The notes under the pieces: generated by a model
Told to the model about the DNA's origin: nothing
The model's input: the letters and a program-made list of their open reading frames with translations, nothing else
Database searches by the model: none
Translations under genes and position numbers: made by a program
Origin: Opitutia bacterium
Lineage (GTDB): Bacteria; Verrucomicrobiota; Verrucomicrobiia; Opitutales; UBA953
Length of the DNA: 64,000 bases
Assembly (NCBI GenBank): GCA_947453335.1
Contig: CANGFP010000002.1
Coordinates: forward strand, 248,001 to 312,000
Reading direction: 5' to 3'
Part shown: in pieces, positions 7,692 to 17,301 of the stretch
Layout of the letters: each line of letters begins with the position of its first letter
Position numbering within the stretch: the first letter of the stretch is position 1

Positions 7692-8956
7692 GGCTTCGGC
7701 GGCAGGCGGTCCTGCCATGCGGAGGTCGGAACGTCCGCGCCTTGGTGGCGCGCCAGGACCTCGCCGACGAGGTAGAGCGACCCGAGGACCACGACGGTGT
7801 CGCCGCTGGCCGTACAGGCGCCGGCGGACGGGAAGAGTTCGTCGACCCTCGCGCAACGGACCGGCCCCGCGAAGCCCGGCGGCACCAAGGCGGCCAGCTC
7901 CTCGGCCGCGCAAGCTCGTTCGTTGTCGGGACGCACGAACACGAGCGCCGACGCCTGCCGCGCGGCCGCGGCGACGAGGGGACGCGCGCGCTCGACGCCG
8001 AGCGCGCCGACGACGATGGTCGGGCGACCCAAGCCGGCGAGCAGCGGTTCGACCGCGCGGATGCCTTCCTCGTTGTGCGAACCATCGACGAACAGCGCGC
8101 GGCCGTCGCGCAACGGCAGCCGCTGCCAGCGACCCGCCCAGGACACCTGGCGCAGCGCCGCGGCGGCGACCGCCGGATCGAAGCGGAGGCGCGCGGCGAG
8201 CTCGCAGGCCAGCCAGGCCGCGCCCGCGTTCCAGCGTTGATGTTCGCCGAGGAGGTTGGTCTCCGGAAGTCCGCCCGCGAAGCGTTCCCGCACGAGATGC
8301 AGCGGCGCACCGACCTCGCGGGCCCGACGGGCGACCACCGCCTCGGCCTCGGCGGGCAGGCGGCCGACGACGACGGGCACGCCTGGCTTGAGGATGCCGG
8401 CCTTCTCGCCGGCGATCGCCGCCAGCGTCTCGCCGAGGTATTCCTGATGGTCGAAGCCGACGGAAGTGATGACGCAGACCTCAGGCGCGCAGACGTTCGT
8501 CGCGTCGAGCCGTCCGCCCAGCCCGGTCTCGAGGACCATCACGTCGACCTGCGCGGCGCGGAACTCGAGCCACGCGGCCGCCGTGATCAGCTCGAAGAAC
8601 GTGGGCGCCAGCCCCGCGTCCTCAGCGGCGATGGCCTCGTAGTGCGGACGCAGCTCCTCGGCGAGCGCGACCACGCGGGCGTCGGTCGCCGGCACGCGGT
8701 CGACCTGCAGGCGTTCGCCGATCCGCACCAGGTGCGGGCTCGTGTACAGCCCCGTGCGGCGGCCATGCGCGCGCTGGACCGCCTCGATCATCGCGGAGGT
8801 CGAGCCCTTACCGTTCGTCCCGGCGACGTGGAAGCATGGCGCGCAGCGTTCGGGCTGGCCCAGCCGGGCGGACAACGCCCGCATGCGGTCGACGCCGAGG
8901 CGCGAGCCGAGGTTGCGGAGCCCCGTCAACCAACGCAGCGTGGCGGCCGCTTCCAT
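7688..8956 (-). CDS. folC: Bifunctional folylpolyglutamate / dihydrofolate synthase
   Basis: A 422-residue Mur-ligase-fold enzyme that adds L-glutamate to dihydropteroate and to reduced folates with ATP. The P-loop AGTNGKGST is at 45-53 and is followed by the family segments GLYTSPHLVRIGERLQVD and FELITAAAWLEF; VLETGLGGRLDATN and VGFDHQEYLGETLAAIAGEKAGI mark the central ATP/Mg region, and FVDGSHNEEGI opens the C-terminal glutamate domain. Length is normal. It lies 16 bases downstream of accD, a pairing common in bacteria, and is coupled to the following pseudouridine synthase gene. Confidence 0.93.
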   Translation of the reverse strand: MEAAATLRWLTGLRNLGSRLGVDRMRALSARLGQPERCAPCFHVAGTNGKGSTSAMIEAVQRAHGRRTGLYTSPHLVRIGERLQVDRVPATDARVVALAEELRPHYEAIAAEDAGLAPTFFELITAAAWLEFRAAQVDVMVLETGLGGRLDATNVCAPEVCVITSVGFDHQEYLGETLAAIAGEKAGILKPGVPVVVGRLPAEAEAVVARRAREVGAPLHLVRERFAGGLPETNLLGEHQRWNAGAAWLACELAARLRFDPAVAAAALRQVSWAGRWQRLPLRDGRALFVDGSHNEEGIRAVEPLLAGLGRPTIVVGALGVERARPLVAAAARQASALVFVRPDNERACAAEELAALVPPGFAGPVRCARVDELFPSAGACTASGDTVVVLGSLYLVGEVLARHQGADVPTSAWQDRLPPKP

Positions 8957-8972
8957 GGACGGCCGAGGCCGG

Positions 8973-9842
8973 TTAGGCCGCGCGGCGCTTGCCGCCCTTC
9001 GGCGCGCGATGGGCCAAGGCCCGCAGCAGGCTGGCCAGCTTGGACTTCATCTCCTTGCGGTGGATGATCATGTCGATCAGGCCTCGCTTGAGGAGGAACT
9101 CGGAGGTCTGGAAGCCGTCGGGCAGGTCCTGGTTGGTCGTCTCCTTGATGACGCGGGCGCCGGCGAAGCCGATGAGCGCGCCGGGCTCGGCCACGATGAC
9201 GTCGCCGAGCGTGGCGTAGGAAGCCATGACGCCGGCCATGGTCGGATTGGTCAGGACGGCGATGTAGGGCAGGCCGGCGGCGCGGAGCTTGGCGAGCGCG
9301 GCGCTGGTCTTGGCCATCTGCATCAGGGAAAGGATGCCTTCCTGCATGCGGGCGCCGCCGGAGGCGCAGACCACGACGCACGGGCACTTCATCTTGATCG
9401 CGCGCTCGATGGCGCGGGTGACCTTCTCGCCCGCGACGGACCCCATCGAAGCGCCCATGAACGAGAAGTCCATGATCGCGAGGGAGACCGGCAGGCCGTC
9501 CATGAGGCCGTGGCCGCAGACGACGGAGTCGCGGAGACCGGACTTCTTCTGGTGCTGGGCCACGCGCTCGGGGTAGGACCCGCCGGCGGTGAACTTAAGG
9601 GGATCGCGGGAAGAGAGCTTGGAGTCGGTCTCCTTCCAGGTGCCTTCGTCGATCAGGAGCGCGATGCGCCGCTTCGTCGACAGACGGTCATGGTAGCCGC
9701 TGACCGGGAAGACGTTCCAGTTGGCCTCGAGGTCCTTGGTGTAGACCATCTCGCCCGACTGGGGGCACTTGGTCCAGAGACCCGCCGGGATATCCTTCTT
9801 CTTCGGAGTCGGAGTGTGCGTGCGCTTGCGGAAGACAGCCAT
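8973..9842 (-). CDS. accD: Acetyl-CoA carboxylase carboxyltransferase subunit beta
   Basis: A 289-residue AccD, the beta half of the carboxyltransferase that moves CO2 from carboxybiotin to acetyl-CoA in fatty-acid synthesis. The crotonase-like core is well conserved ([57 protein letters not shown]). The N-terminal zinc ribbon is degenerate: of the four cysteines found in E. coli (27, 30, 46, 49) only C26 remains, the others being S29, F45 and S48. The protein must therefore fold without this zinc site or bind metal differently. A structured inverted repeat lies just upstream. Confidence 0.95.
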   Translation of the reverse strand: MAVFRKRTHTPTPKKKDIPAGLWTKCPQSGEMVYTKDLEANWNVFPVSGYHDRLSTKRRIALLIDEGTWKETDSKLSSRDPLKFTAGGSYPERVAQHQKKSGLRDSVVCGHGLMDGLPVSLAIMDFSFMGASMGSVAGEKVTRAIERAIKMKCPCVVVCASGGARMQEGILSLMQMAKTSAALAKLRAAGLPYIAVLTNPTMAGVMASYATLGDVIVAEPGALIGFAGARVIKETTNQDLPDGFQTSEFLLKRGLIDMIIHRKEMKSKLASLLRALAHRAPKGGKRRAA

Positions 9843-9897
9843 GGTGGAGAGGCCGAGATGTTGAGAGTTTCCGTCGGGCGGCGAAAGGTTAAAGCAA

Positions 9898-9950
9898 GCC
9901 AGCCGACCCAGAAAAACGGCGTTTTAGGCCTCTTTTCGGAGTCGGCTGGC
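9898..9950 (-). promoter_or_regulatory. Structured inverted repeat upstream of accD
   Basis: GCCAGCCGAC (9898-9907) and GTCGGCTGGC (9941-9950) are perfect 10-base arms separated by 33 bases; the spacer itself holds a small hairpin with AAAAC/GTTTT arms. Read on the minus strand it sits 56 bases before the accD start and 15 bases after the M20 peptidase stop. It lacks a classical terminator layout (no T-run after the outer stem), so it may be a leader structure, an mRNA-processing signal or a weak composite terminator. No recognised riboswitch class. Confidence 0.45.
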
Positions 9951-9965
9951 GAAACGAGGCAAGCC

Positions 9966-11345
9966 TCAGCGACGCGGCGTGCCGGCGATGCGTTCCAACA
10001 GCAAACCGTAGGCCTTCACGGCCTTTTCCGCCATGCCGAGCTCGAAGTTCTCGTCGGGGGCGTGCAGGTTGGATTCCGGCGTGAACAAGCCGATCATGAC
10101 CGAGTCCAAGCCCGTCTCGCGCCGGATGTCGCCGATGATCGGCACGCTGCCGCCTTCGCGGAGGTAGAGCGGCCCCTTGCCGAAGGCTTCGCCGATGGCC
10201 TTGTCGGCCTCGCGGAAAGCGCGGGCCAAGACCGGGTTCTGGTCCTTCGGGGTGTTGGGCCGGTCGGGCGGGCAGACGTAATAGGCCGCGTTGCCCTGCA
10301 TCTCCTTGATCTCCACGCGGACGCCCTTCGGGGCGCGGGCGCGGATGGCGTCGGCGACCTTGCGGTGCACGTCGACGGGGTCCTGGCCGGGAACGAGGCG
10401 GCAGGTGATCTTGGCGAAGACCTTGGAAGGAATCACCGTCTTGGAGCCCTTGCCCTGGTAGCCGCCGCCGATGCCGTTGAATTCCAGCGTCGGCGCGAAA
10501 CGCACCGCCTCGAGCGCATCGAGGCCAGGGGCCGGATGGAGCTCGTCGACCGCCAGGAAACGACGGTACTCGTCCTCGGTGAGCGGCAGCTTGCGCAGCT
10601 CTTCGCGCTCCCAGCGCGTCGGCTGCTCCACGCCCTCGTAGAAGCCCTCGACCGTCACCGCGTTGTCGGCGTCGTGCAGCGAAGCGCACAGTTCCGCCAA
10701 GGCCTGGATGGGGTTGTAGACCGCGCCGCCATGCAGCCCGGAATGCAGGTCGGAACGCGGGCCCGTCAGGCCGACCTCGAGGCCGATGATGCCGCGCAGG
10801 CCCGTCGTGATGACGATCTGGTCGGTCGACGGCGAAGCCGTGTCCGAGAGCACCACGCAGTCGGCCTCGGAGAGCTCCTTCTTGTGGTTGTGCAGGAACT
10901 CGGGGAAGCTCGGGGAGCCGATCTCCTCTTCACCCTCGATGAGGAACGTGATGCGGAGCGGGAGGTCCGGACGGCGCTTGAGCAGCTGCGCGAGCGCGAC
11001 CACGGCCACGAGGTGCGGGCCCTTGTTGTCGGCGGTGCCGCGGCCCCAGATGCGGCCGTCGCGGACGACCGGCTCGAAGGCCGGCGTCGTCCAGAGGTTC
11101 AAAGGGTCGGCCGGCTGGACGTCGTAGTGGCCGTAGAGGACGACATGGGGCCATTCCGCGGGACCGCGCCGACGGGCCAGCACGATCGGATGGAGCGGCG
11201 TCGGCACGACCTCGATCTCCAGGCCCGCCTGCTTCAGCAAGCCGCAGATGTGCTCACGGGCGCCCGTCATCCCCGCCTTGAAGGCCGGGTCGGTCGAGAC
11301 GCTGGGGTGCTTGACGTATTCGATGAGTTCGCGGACGAGATCCAT
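9966..11345 (-). CDS. M20 family metallo-dipeptidase
   Basis: A 459-residue zinc dipeptidase/deacylase of the M20 (CNDP/DapE-like) family. The first metal motif is GHYDVQP (His73, Asp75), the bridging Asp106 is in GTADNKGP, and the general base plus metal Glu are in IEGEEEIGS (139-140). Residues around 210-330 form the dimerisation lid domain with LHSGLHGG, and a late His in ESNLHAPDE completes the site. The start at 11345 gives the canonical N-terminus. There is no signal peptide, so it acts in the cytosol, probably on small peptides. It is transcribed divergently from tyrS (109-base spacer). Confidence 0.88.
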   Translation of the reverse strand: MDLVRELIEYVKHPSVSTDPAFKAGMTGAREHICGLLKQAGLEIEVVPTPLHPIVLARRRGPAEWPHVVLYGHYDVQPADPLNLWTTPAFEPVVRDGRIWGRGTADNKGPHLVAVVALAQLLKRRPDLPLRITFLIEGEEEIGSPSFPEFLHNHKKELSEADCVVLSDTASPSTDQIVITTGLRGIIGLEVGLTGPRSDLHSGLHGGAVYNPIQALAELCASLHDADNAVTVEGFYEGVEQPTRWEREELRKLPLTEDEYRRFLAVDELHPAPGLDALEAVRFAPTLEFNGIGGGYQGKGSKTVIPSKVFAKITCRLVPGQDPVDVHRKVADAIRARAPKGVRVEIKEMQGNAAYYVCPPDRPNTPKDQNPVLARAFREADKAIGEAFGKGPLYLREGGSVPIIGDIRRETGLDSVMIGLFTPESNLHAPDENFELGMAEKAVKAYGLLLERIAGTPRR

Positions 11346-11454
11346 GCGTCCATTAGGTCGTTTTGGGAGCGGAGGGCAAGGCGCACCCGGACGAAGCCCG
11401 CGGTTTGGTCGCTTTTTGACTTCCCCCAGGACCGCCTTCGGAAACATTAGGAGC

Positions 11455-12642
11455 ATGTCCCCCGCGGAACAGTTGAAGGTCATGAAATCCCGCACCGAGA
11501 AGTTCATCGGTGAGGCGGAGATCCTCAAGCGCCTCGAAGCCGGCAAGACCCTGCGCGTGAAGCTCGGCGTCGACCCCACCCGGCCTGACCTGACCTTCGG
11601 CCACATGGTCGTGTTCAACAAGCTCCGCCAGTTCCAGGAGCTCGGCCACCAGGCCGTCCTCATCATCGGCGACTACACCACGCGCATCGGCGACCCCACC
11701 GGCAAGTCCGAGACGCGCCCGGTGCTGTCCGAGCAGGAGATCGAGGAGAACGCCAAGACCTACCTCGAGCAGGCCTTCCGCATCCTCGACCCGAAGAAGA
11801 CCGAGGTCCGCCGCAACAGCGAGTGGTTCGGCAAGATGTCCTTCCTCGACGCGCTGCAGCTCAGCCGCCGGATGACCGTCGCGCAGATGCTCGCCCGCGA
11901 GGACTTCGCCAAGCGCCACGCCTCCAACACGCCCATCTCGATCGTCGAGTTCCTCTACCCGCTGCTCCAGGGCCACGACTCCGTCGAGCTCCGCAGCGAC
12001 ATCGAGATCGGCGGCAGCGACCAGCTCTTCAACATGCTCGTCGGCCGCGACCTGCAGGAACAGCACGGCCAGCCCGCGCAGTCCGTGCTCGGCATGCCCC
12101 TGCTCGTCGGCCTCGACGGCGAGAAGAAGATGTCGAAGTCGCTCGGCAACTACATCGCCTTCAACCACGGCGCGAAGGACATGTTCGGCCGCATCATGTC
12201 GGTCCCCGACGCCACGATGTGGGTCTACTACGACCTGCTTCTGCTGGCGACGCCGGAGGAGCTCGCTGCCCTCAAGGCCGGCCACCCGATGGAAGCCAAG
12301 AAGCAGCTCGCCACGCGCCTGACGGACATGTTCCACGGCGCGGGCGCGGGCGCGAAGGAACGCGCCGAGTTCGAGAACGTCTTCTCCAAGGGCGGCGTGC
12401 GCACGGACATGCCGGAGTTCGCCTGGGCCGCCGTCTCCGGCGGCGCCGCGGAGGTCGGCATCGTCGACCTGCTCGCCGCGACGAACCTTTTCCCCTCCAA
12501 GAAGGAGATCCGCCGCCTCATCGAGGGCGGCGCGGTCAAGCTCGGCGAGGACAAGGTCTCCGACCCTGCGCTCAAGGTCGCCCAGCCCACCGGGGAACTG
12601 GTCATCCAGGCCGGCAAGCGGACCTTCGTGAAGGTCAAGTGA
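11455..12642 (+). CDS. tyrS: Tyrosyl-tRNA synthetase
   Basis: A 395-residue class I synthetase that charges tRNA-Tyr. The HIGH-like signature appears as LTFGHMVVF after GVDPTRPD, the form typical of the TyrZ-like subgroup of TyrRS, and KMSKS is intact at 225-229. The tyrosine pocket block EIGGSDQLFNM is present. The C-terminus carries an S4 RNA-binding domain (FPSKKEIRRLIEGGAVKLG). The ATG at 11455 has AGGAG four bases upstream, one of the better ribosome sites in the window. Confidence 0.95.
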   Translation: MSPAEQLKVMKSRTEKFIGEAEILKRLEAGKTLRVKLGVDPTRPDLTFGHMVVFNKLRQFQELGHQAVLIIGDYTTRIGDPTGKSETRPVLSEQEIEENAKTYLEQAFRILDPKKTEVRRNSEWFGKMSFLDALQLSRRMTVAQMLAREDFAKRHASNTPISIVEFLYPLLQGHDSVELRSDIEIGGSDQLFNMLVGRDLQEQHGQPAQSVLGMPLLVGLDGEKKMSKSLGNYIAFNHGAKDMFGRIMSVPDATMWVYYDLLLLATPEELAALKAGHPMEAKKQLATRLTDMFHGAGAGAKERAEFENVFSKGGVRTDMPEFAWAAVSGGAAEVGIVDLLAATNLFPSKKEIRRLIEGGAVKLGEDKVSDPALKVAQPTGELVIQAGKRTFVKVK

Positions 12643-12747
12643 CCCGGCGGCGACCGCCGACGCGGCCCTGTGGACAAGTCGGCGAATAACCGCGCGATTA
12701 TCCCCTTCCCCTGCCCTGCGCCCGCGACCTATTATCGCGGTCTCCGC

Positions 12748-15700
12748 ATGGCCGATCCGGAATCCATCAGTCGCGACTTCGTGCACCTCCACGTGCACAC
12801 CGACTACAGCATGCTCGACGGCTGCTCGCGCATCGACCGGCTCATGGAGCGCGCCTGCGACATGAACATGCGCGCGGTGGCGATCACCGACCACGGGAAC
12901 CTCTTCGGCCTGTTCGACTTCTGGAACGAGGCCAAGCAGCGCTCCAAGGGCGACGTGAAGCTCAAGCCCCTCCTCGGCTGCGAGCTCTACCTCGTCTGGG
13001 ACCATGCGCTCACCGACAAACCCGACCGCCGCGAGCACAAGTACTACCACATGGGCGTGCTCGCCCGGAACTTCAAAGGCTACCAGAACCTGACGAAGCT
13101 CGTCTCGGACGCGCACGTCCGCGGCCTGCACTACAAGCCGCGCACCGACATCACCCAGCTCGCCAAGCACGCCGACGGCCTCATCGGGTTCAGCGGCTGC
13201 CTCCAGGGCGTCATCCCCCAGCACCTGCTCAAGGGCGACTACGAAGGCGCGCGCCAGGCGTGCGGCCGCTTCGTCGAGATCTTCGGCCGCGAGAACTTCA
13301 TCATCGAGCTCATGGACCACGGCCTCGAGGAGCAGAAGCGCATCATCGCCGACCTCCTCAAGCTCGCCACCGAGTTCAACCTCCGCGTCGTCGCGACCAA
13401 CGACGTCCACTACGTCGACGCCTCCGACAACCAGGCGCACGACGCGATGCTCTGCATCCAGACGGGCGCCCGCCTGGCCGACGAGCGCCGCATGAAGTAC
13501 ACGGCGCAGGAGTTCTACCTGAAGAGCGAGGCCGAGATGCGCCGCGTCTTCGGCGAGGTCCCCGAGGCCATCACCAACACCGTCGCCATCGCCGAGATGT
13601 GCGACGTCCAGCTGCCCGTCGGGAAGAACCACTACCCGGTCTACGTCTTCTCCGAGGGCGTGAAGCCCAAGCCCGCGAAGAAGATGGACGCCATCCTCGA
13701 CGGGTACGAACGGCTGAAGAACGGCCTCCTCGTGGCCGCCGGCAAGAAGGGCGACTTCACCATCCCCGAAGAGACGCGCCAAGGCATGCGCGCCAACGGC
13801 TCGTACCTCCTCGAGGTCGTCAAGCTCGGCCTCAAGGAGCGCTACGGCGTCGACTACGACGACCCCAAGGCCCAGCAGGACGAGAAGGTCCCTGGCCCCG
13901 GCCAGGCCAGCCCCGCGGAGCTCTGCCGGCGCGTCGACTACGAACTGGGCGTCATCGCCGGCACGGGCTTCGTCGACTACTTCCTGATCGTCTGGGACTT
14001 CATCGACTGGGGCCGCCGCCAGGACATCCCCGTCGGCCCGGGCCGCGGCTCGGGCGCCGGCTCGATCGTCGCGTACTGCCTCAAGATCACGGACATCGAT
14101 CCGATCCGCTTCGGCCTCCTCTTCGAGCGCTTCCTCAACCCCGAGCGCGTCTCGGCGCCCGACTTCGACATCGACTTCTGCATGCGCCGCCGCGACGAGG
14201 TCGTCGACTACGTCCGCGGCAAGTACGGCGCCGACCGCGTCGCCAACATCATCACCTTCGGCACCTTCGGGGCCAAGATGGTCGTGCGCGACCTCGCGCG
14301 CATCCGCGACCTGCCGTTCATCGAGACGAACCGCCTCGCGAAGCTCGTCCCCGACGACATCAACATCTCGCTCGACGACGCGCTGAAGAAGTCCAACGAG
14401 CTCCGCGCCGAGGTCCACAGCAACCCCACGGCCGCCAGCATCATCGAGACGGGCCGCGTCATCGAGGGCATGGTGCGCAACAGCGGCAAGCACGCCTGCG
14501 GCATGATCATCGCGGACCGCCCGCTGACCGACATCATCCCGGTGACGGTGCAGGAAGGCGACCTCACGACGCAGTACGCCAAGGACCCCGTCGAGAAGCT
14601 GGGCCTGCTGAAGATGGACTTTCTGGGCCTCAAGACGCTCACGGTCATCGACGACGCCCAGAAGCTCGTGCGCAAGCACCGCAAGCTGCCGAAGTTCGAC
14701 ATCGAGAAGGTCGGGTTCGACGACGCCAAGACATTCGCCCTGCTCAACGAGGCCAAGACGGTCGGCGTGTTCCAGCTCGAATCCGGCGGCATGCAGTCGC
14801 TCTGCCGCCAGTTCAACATCACGGCCATCGACGAGATCGTCGCGCTCATCGCGCTCTACCGCCCGGGTCCGATGCAGTTCATCCCGGACTACATCAAGGG
14901 CAAGAAGGACCCGAACTACGTCAAGTACGCGCACCCGCTGCTCGAGAAGGTCGCCAAGGAGACCTACGGCATCCTGGTCTACCAGGAACAGGTGATGGAG
15001 GCCGCGCGCGTCGTCGCCGGCTACACCCTCGGCGGCGCCGACATGCTCCGCCGCGCGATGGGCAAGAAGATCAAGGAGGAGATGGAGAAGCAGCGCGACG
15101 TCTTCGTGGCCGGCGCCAAGGCGACGAACAACATCGAGAAGAAGAAGGCCGAGGAGATCTTCGCCACCCTGGAGAAGTTCGCCGAGTACGGCTTCAACAA
15201 GTCCCACTCCGCGGCCTACGCGATCCTGTCGTACCGCACCGCCTACCTGAAGGCCAACTACCCCGTCGAGTTCATGTCGGCGGTGCTGACGTCCGAGCAG
15301 GGCAACGCCGACAAGCTCGCCGAGTTCGTCGCCGAGGTCGAGGCCCTGGGCATGAAGATGCTCGGGCCCGACGTGAACCAATCCGACACCGACTTCACGC
15401 CGGTCATCGCCGACAACGCCATCCGCTTCGGCCTCGGCGCGATCAAGGGCGTCGGCGAAGGCGCCGCGCGCGCCATCGTGGCCGAACGCGAGGCCAACGG
15501 CCCGTTCAAGGACTTCGCGGACTTCATCAGCCGCATGGGCGACCAGGCCCTCAACGCGCGTTCGATCGAATGCCTCGCCCGCGCCGGCGGCTTCGACTTC
15601 ACCCGCGAGGACCGCCGCCACCTCGTCGACTCGATCGAGTCGGTCCGGCGCCACTTCTCGTCGGAGCGCAAGGAACGCGCGAGCGGCCAGGGCAACCTCT

Positions 15701-16494
15701 TCGACATGCTCGGCGCCGAGGACAGCGGATCGATGAACGCGGCCGACCTCATCCTCCGCAAGGGCGAGCCGATGCCCAAGCTCGAGATGCTGAACAACGA
15801 GAAGCAGCTCCTCGGGTTCTACCTGAGCGGCCACCCGCTGGCCGACTACCACGGGCTCGACGAGGCCATCGCCAACTTCAGCACGCCGCTCGACCGCATC
15901 ACGCTCGACCAGAAGGAGCGCCACATCGTGCGCCTCTGCGGGATCGTCGGCGGGCTCGAGAAGAAGATCTCGAAGAAGGACAACCGTCCGTGGGCGCTCT
16001 TCCACGTCGCGACGCGCGCGGTCAACATCCCCGTCACGATCTTCACCGACGCCTACGACGCGGTCTCCGTCCTCAAGGACGGCGACGCGCCGCTGCTGAT
16101 GGACGGCGCGCACGTGATCGTCGACGCGCGCCTGTCCTACCGCGAGGAGCGCAGCGAGTGGTCCATCAGCGCCCACGCCGTCCAGCCGCTCCGCAACGCG
16201 CCGGCGCAGATCAAACGCATCCTCTTCGCGCTGCGCCCCGGCCCCGAGGCGGGGGATTTCATGGAGAAGCTCGTCGCCCACACCCGGCGCGTGGACGGGA
16301 GCACGCTCGTGCAGGTGGGCATCCTCCAGGCCGACGGCCGCGTGCTCGTCGCCGAAGCCGCCCGCGGGATGACGACCCGCTTCGACCCGGTCATCTACGG
16401 CGTCCTCGCCAAGCACCCCGCCCTCGCCGGCGTCCAGATCGACCCGCTGGCCCCGACGCAACCGCCGCAGCGCAAATACGGCCCGCGCGCCTAG
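12748..16494 (+). CDS. dnaE: DNA polymerase III subunit alpha
   Basis: A 1248-residue replicative polymerase. It begins with an intact PHP domain ([15 protein letters not shown], then ITDHGN), followed by the C-family polymerase core with PGRGSGAGS and the catalytic aspartates in PDFDIDF (471-477), the thumb/fingers region with [10 protein letters not shown] and YQEQVM, a helix-hairpin-helix region, an internal beta-clamp-binding pentapeptide QGNLF (981-985) and a C-terminal OB fold and tau-interaction region. Length and domain order are those of DnaE1, not the mutagenic DnaE2. The ATG at 12748 gives the standard N-terminus just ahead of the PHP motif. A glycosyltransferase-like gene follows after three bases. 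Confidence 0.97.
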   Translation: MADPESISRDFVHLHVHTDYSMLDGCSRIDRLMERACDMNMRAVAITDHGNLFGLFDFWNEAKQRSKGDVKLKPLLGCELYLVWDHALTDKPDRREHKYYHMGVLARNFKGYQNLTKLVSDAHVRGLHYKPRTDITQLAKHADGLIGFSGCLQGVIPQHLLKGDYEGARQACGRFVEIFGRENFIIELMDHGLEEQKRIIADLLKLATEFNLRVVATNDVHYVDASDNQAHDAMLCIQTGARLADERRMKYTAQEFYLKSEAEMRRVFGEVPEAITNTVAIAEMCDVQLPVGKNHYPVYVFSEGVKPKPAKKMDAILDGYERLKNGLLVAAGKKGDFTIPEETRQGMRANGSYLLEVVKLGLKERYGVDYDDPKAQQDEKVPGPGQASPAELCRRVDYELGVIAGTGFVDYFLIVWDFIDWGRRQDIPVGPGRGSGAGSIVAYCLKITDIDPIRFGLLFERFLNPERVSAPDFDIDFCMRRRDEVVDYVRGKYGADRVANIITFGTFGAKMVVRDLARIRDLPFIETNRLAKLVPDDINISLDDALKKSNELRAEVHSNPTAASIIETGRVIEGMVRNSGKHACGMIIADRPLTDIIPVTVQEGDLTTQYAKDPVEKLGLLKMDFLGLKTLTVIDDAQKLVRKHRKLPKFDIEKVGFDDAKTFALLNEAKTVGVFQLESGGMQSLCRQFNITAIDEIVALIALYRPGPMQFIPDYIKGKKDPNYVKYAHPLLEKVAKETYGILVYQEQVMEAARVVAGYTLGGADMLRRAMGKKIKEEMEKQRDVFVAGAKATNNIEKKKAEEIFATLEKFAEYGFNKSHSAAYAILSYRTAYLKANYPVEFMSAVLTSEQGNADKLAEFVAEVEALGMKMLGPDVNQSDTDFTPVIADNAIRFGLGAIKGVGEGAARAIVAEREANGPFKDFADFISRMGDQALNARSIECLARAGGFDFTREDRRHLVDSIESVRRHFSSERKERASGQGNLFDMLGAEDSGSMNAADLILRKGEPMPKLEMLNNEKQLLGFYLSGHPLADYHGLDEAIANFSTPLDRITLDQKERHIVRLCGIVGGLEKKISKKDNRPWALFHVATRAVNIPVTIFTDAYDAVSVLKDGDAPLLMDGAHVIVDARLSYREERSEWSISAHAVQPLRNAPAQIKRILFALRPGPEAGDFMEKLVAHTRRVDGSTLVQVGILQADGRVLVAEAARGMTTRFDPVIYGVLAKHPALAGVQIDPLAPTQPPQRKYGPRA

Positions 16495-16497
16495 GCC

Positions 16498-17301
16498 ATG
16501 GCCAAGGTCTCGATCTTCATCCGCACCTACAAGCGAGACGTCGCCTGGCTGGACTTCTGCCTGCAGTCCATCCACGCCAACCTCAAGGGCTGGGATGAGA
16601 TCGTCGTCGCCGTCCCGGAAGGCCAGGAAGGCCACCTGAGCCATCTGGGTTCCGAACGCCGCGTGACGACGCCACGCTTCCTCGAGGACTACGTCGGCCA
16701 ACAGGTCGCCAAGCTCCAGGCCCATCGACACGTGACCGGCGACTACGTCTTCTTCGTGGATTCCGACGTCGTCTTCCTTCCGGGATCGGACGTCCGCGCG
16801 TTCCTCGACGGCGACCGCCCGATCGTCGGTAAGCGTCTGTACGCATCGCTCGCCCGGGAAGGCTCCGCTTCCCTGAAGTGGCAGGAGGTCGTCGCGGACT
16901 TCTTCGGCGCCACCCCGGAATGGGAATACATGCGCGGCCATGGCTGCCGCCTCTACCGAACCGCGACGCTGAAGGCTCTGGCGGACGAATTCCCCGGGCT
17001 GGAAGGGTACGCCCGCGGCGTCCCCAGGCGTCGCTTCAGCGAATTCAACCTGCTCGGCTACTTCGCCGAATCGCGGGAACCGGACCGCTACCGCTTCATC
17101 GACGAGGAGACAGGTAAGCTGCCAGATTCCCGCTCCCGCCAGTTCTGGACCATCGACGGCCTGACGCCTGGGACGCTCGCCGAACTGGCGGCCCTCGGGT
17201 TCCGTCCCCGCTGGCCGACGACGCTTTCGGCCTTCGACCGGGCGAAAGCCTGGCTGTCCCAGACGACCCGCGCGGTGAAGCGCTGGCGCCACCGCCCATG
17301 A
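16498..17301 (+). CDS. GT-A-fold glycosyltransferase-like protein
   Basis: A 267-residue soluble protein. The opening KVSIFIRTYKRDVAWLDFCLQSI resembles the nucleotide-sugar strand-helix of GT2-type enzymes, and DYVFFVDSDVVF supplies a DxD-like metal motif near residue 88. The rest resembles the loosely defined DUF6492-type glycosyltransferase-like proteins, though I hold that name weakly. It starts three bases after dnaE and overlaps the next gene by ATGA, so it may be partly read through from dnaE, marking the point where housekeeping genes meet glycan genes. The sugar donor and acceptor are unknown. Confidence 0.6.
   Translation: MAKVSIFIRTYKRDVAWLDFCLQSIHANLKGWDEIVVAVPEGQEGHLSHLGSERRVTTPRFLEDYVGQQVAKLQAHRHVTGDYVFFVDSDVVFLPGSDVRAFLDGDRPIVGKRLYASLAREGSASLKWQEVVADFFGATPEWEYMRGHGCRLYRTATLKALADEFPGLEGYARGVPRRRFSEFNLLGYFAESREPDRYRFIDEETGKLPDSRSRQFWTIDGLTPGTLAELAALGFRPRWPTTLSAFDRAKAWLSQTTRAVKRWRHRP

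Noticed and set aside
8742..11450. Open frame of 902 codons on the plus strand
   Set aside because: Antisense to folC, accD and the M20 peptidase, all well-supported genes; shadow composition.
11353..17292. Open frame of 1979 codons on the minus strand
   Set aside because: It is antisense to tyrS, dnaE and the next gene; the Val/Asp/Ala/Leu/His-rich composition is the usual high-GC shadow, with no recognisable domain.
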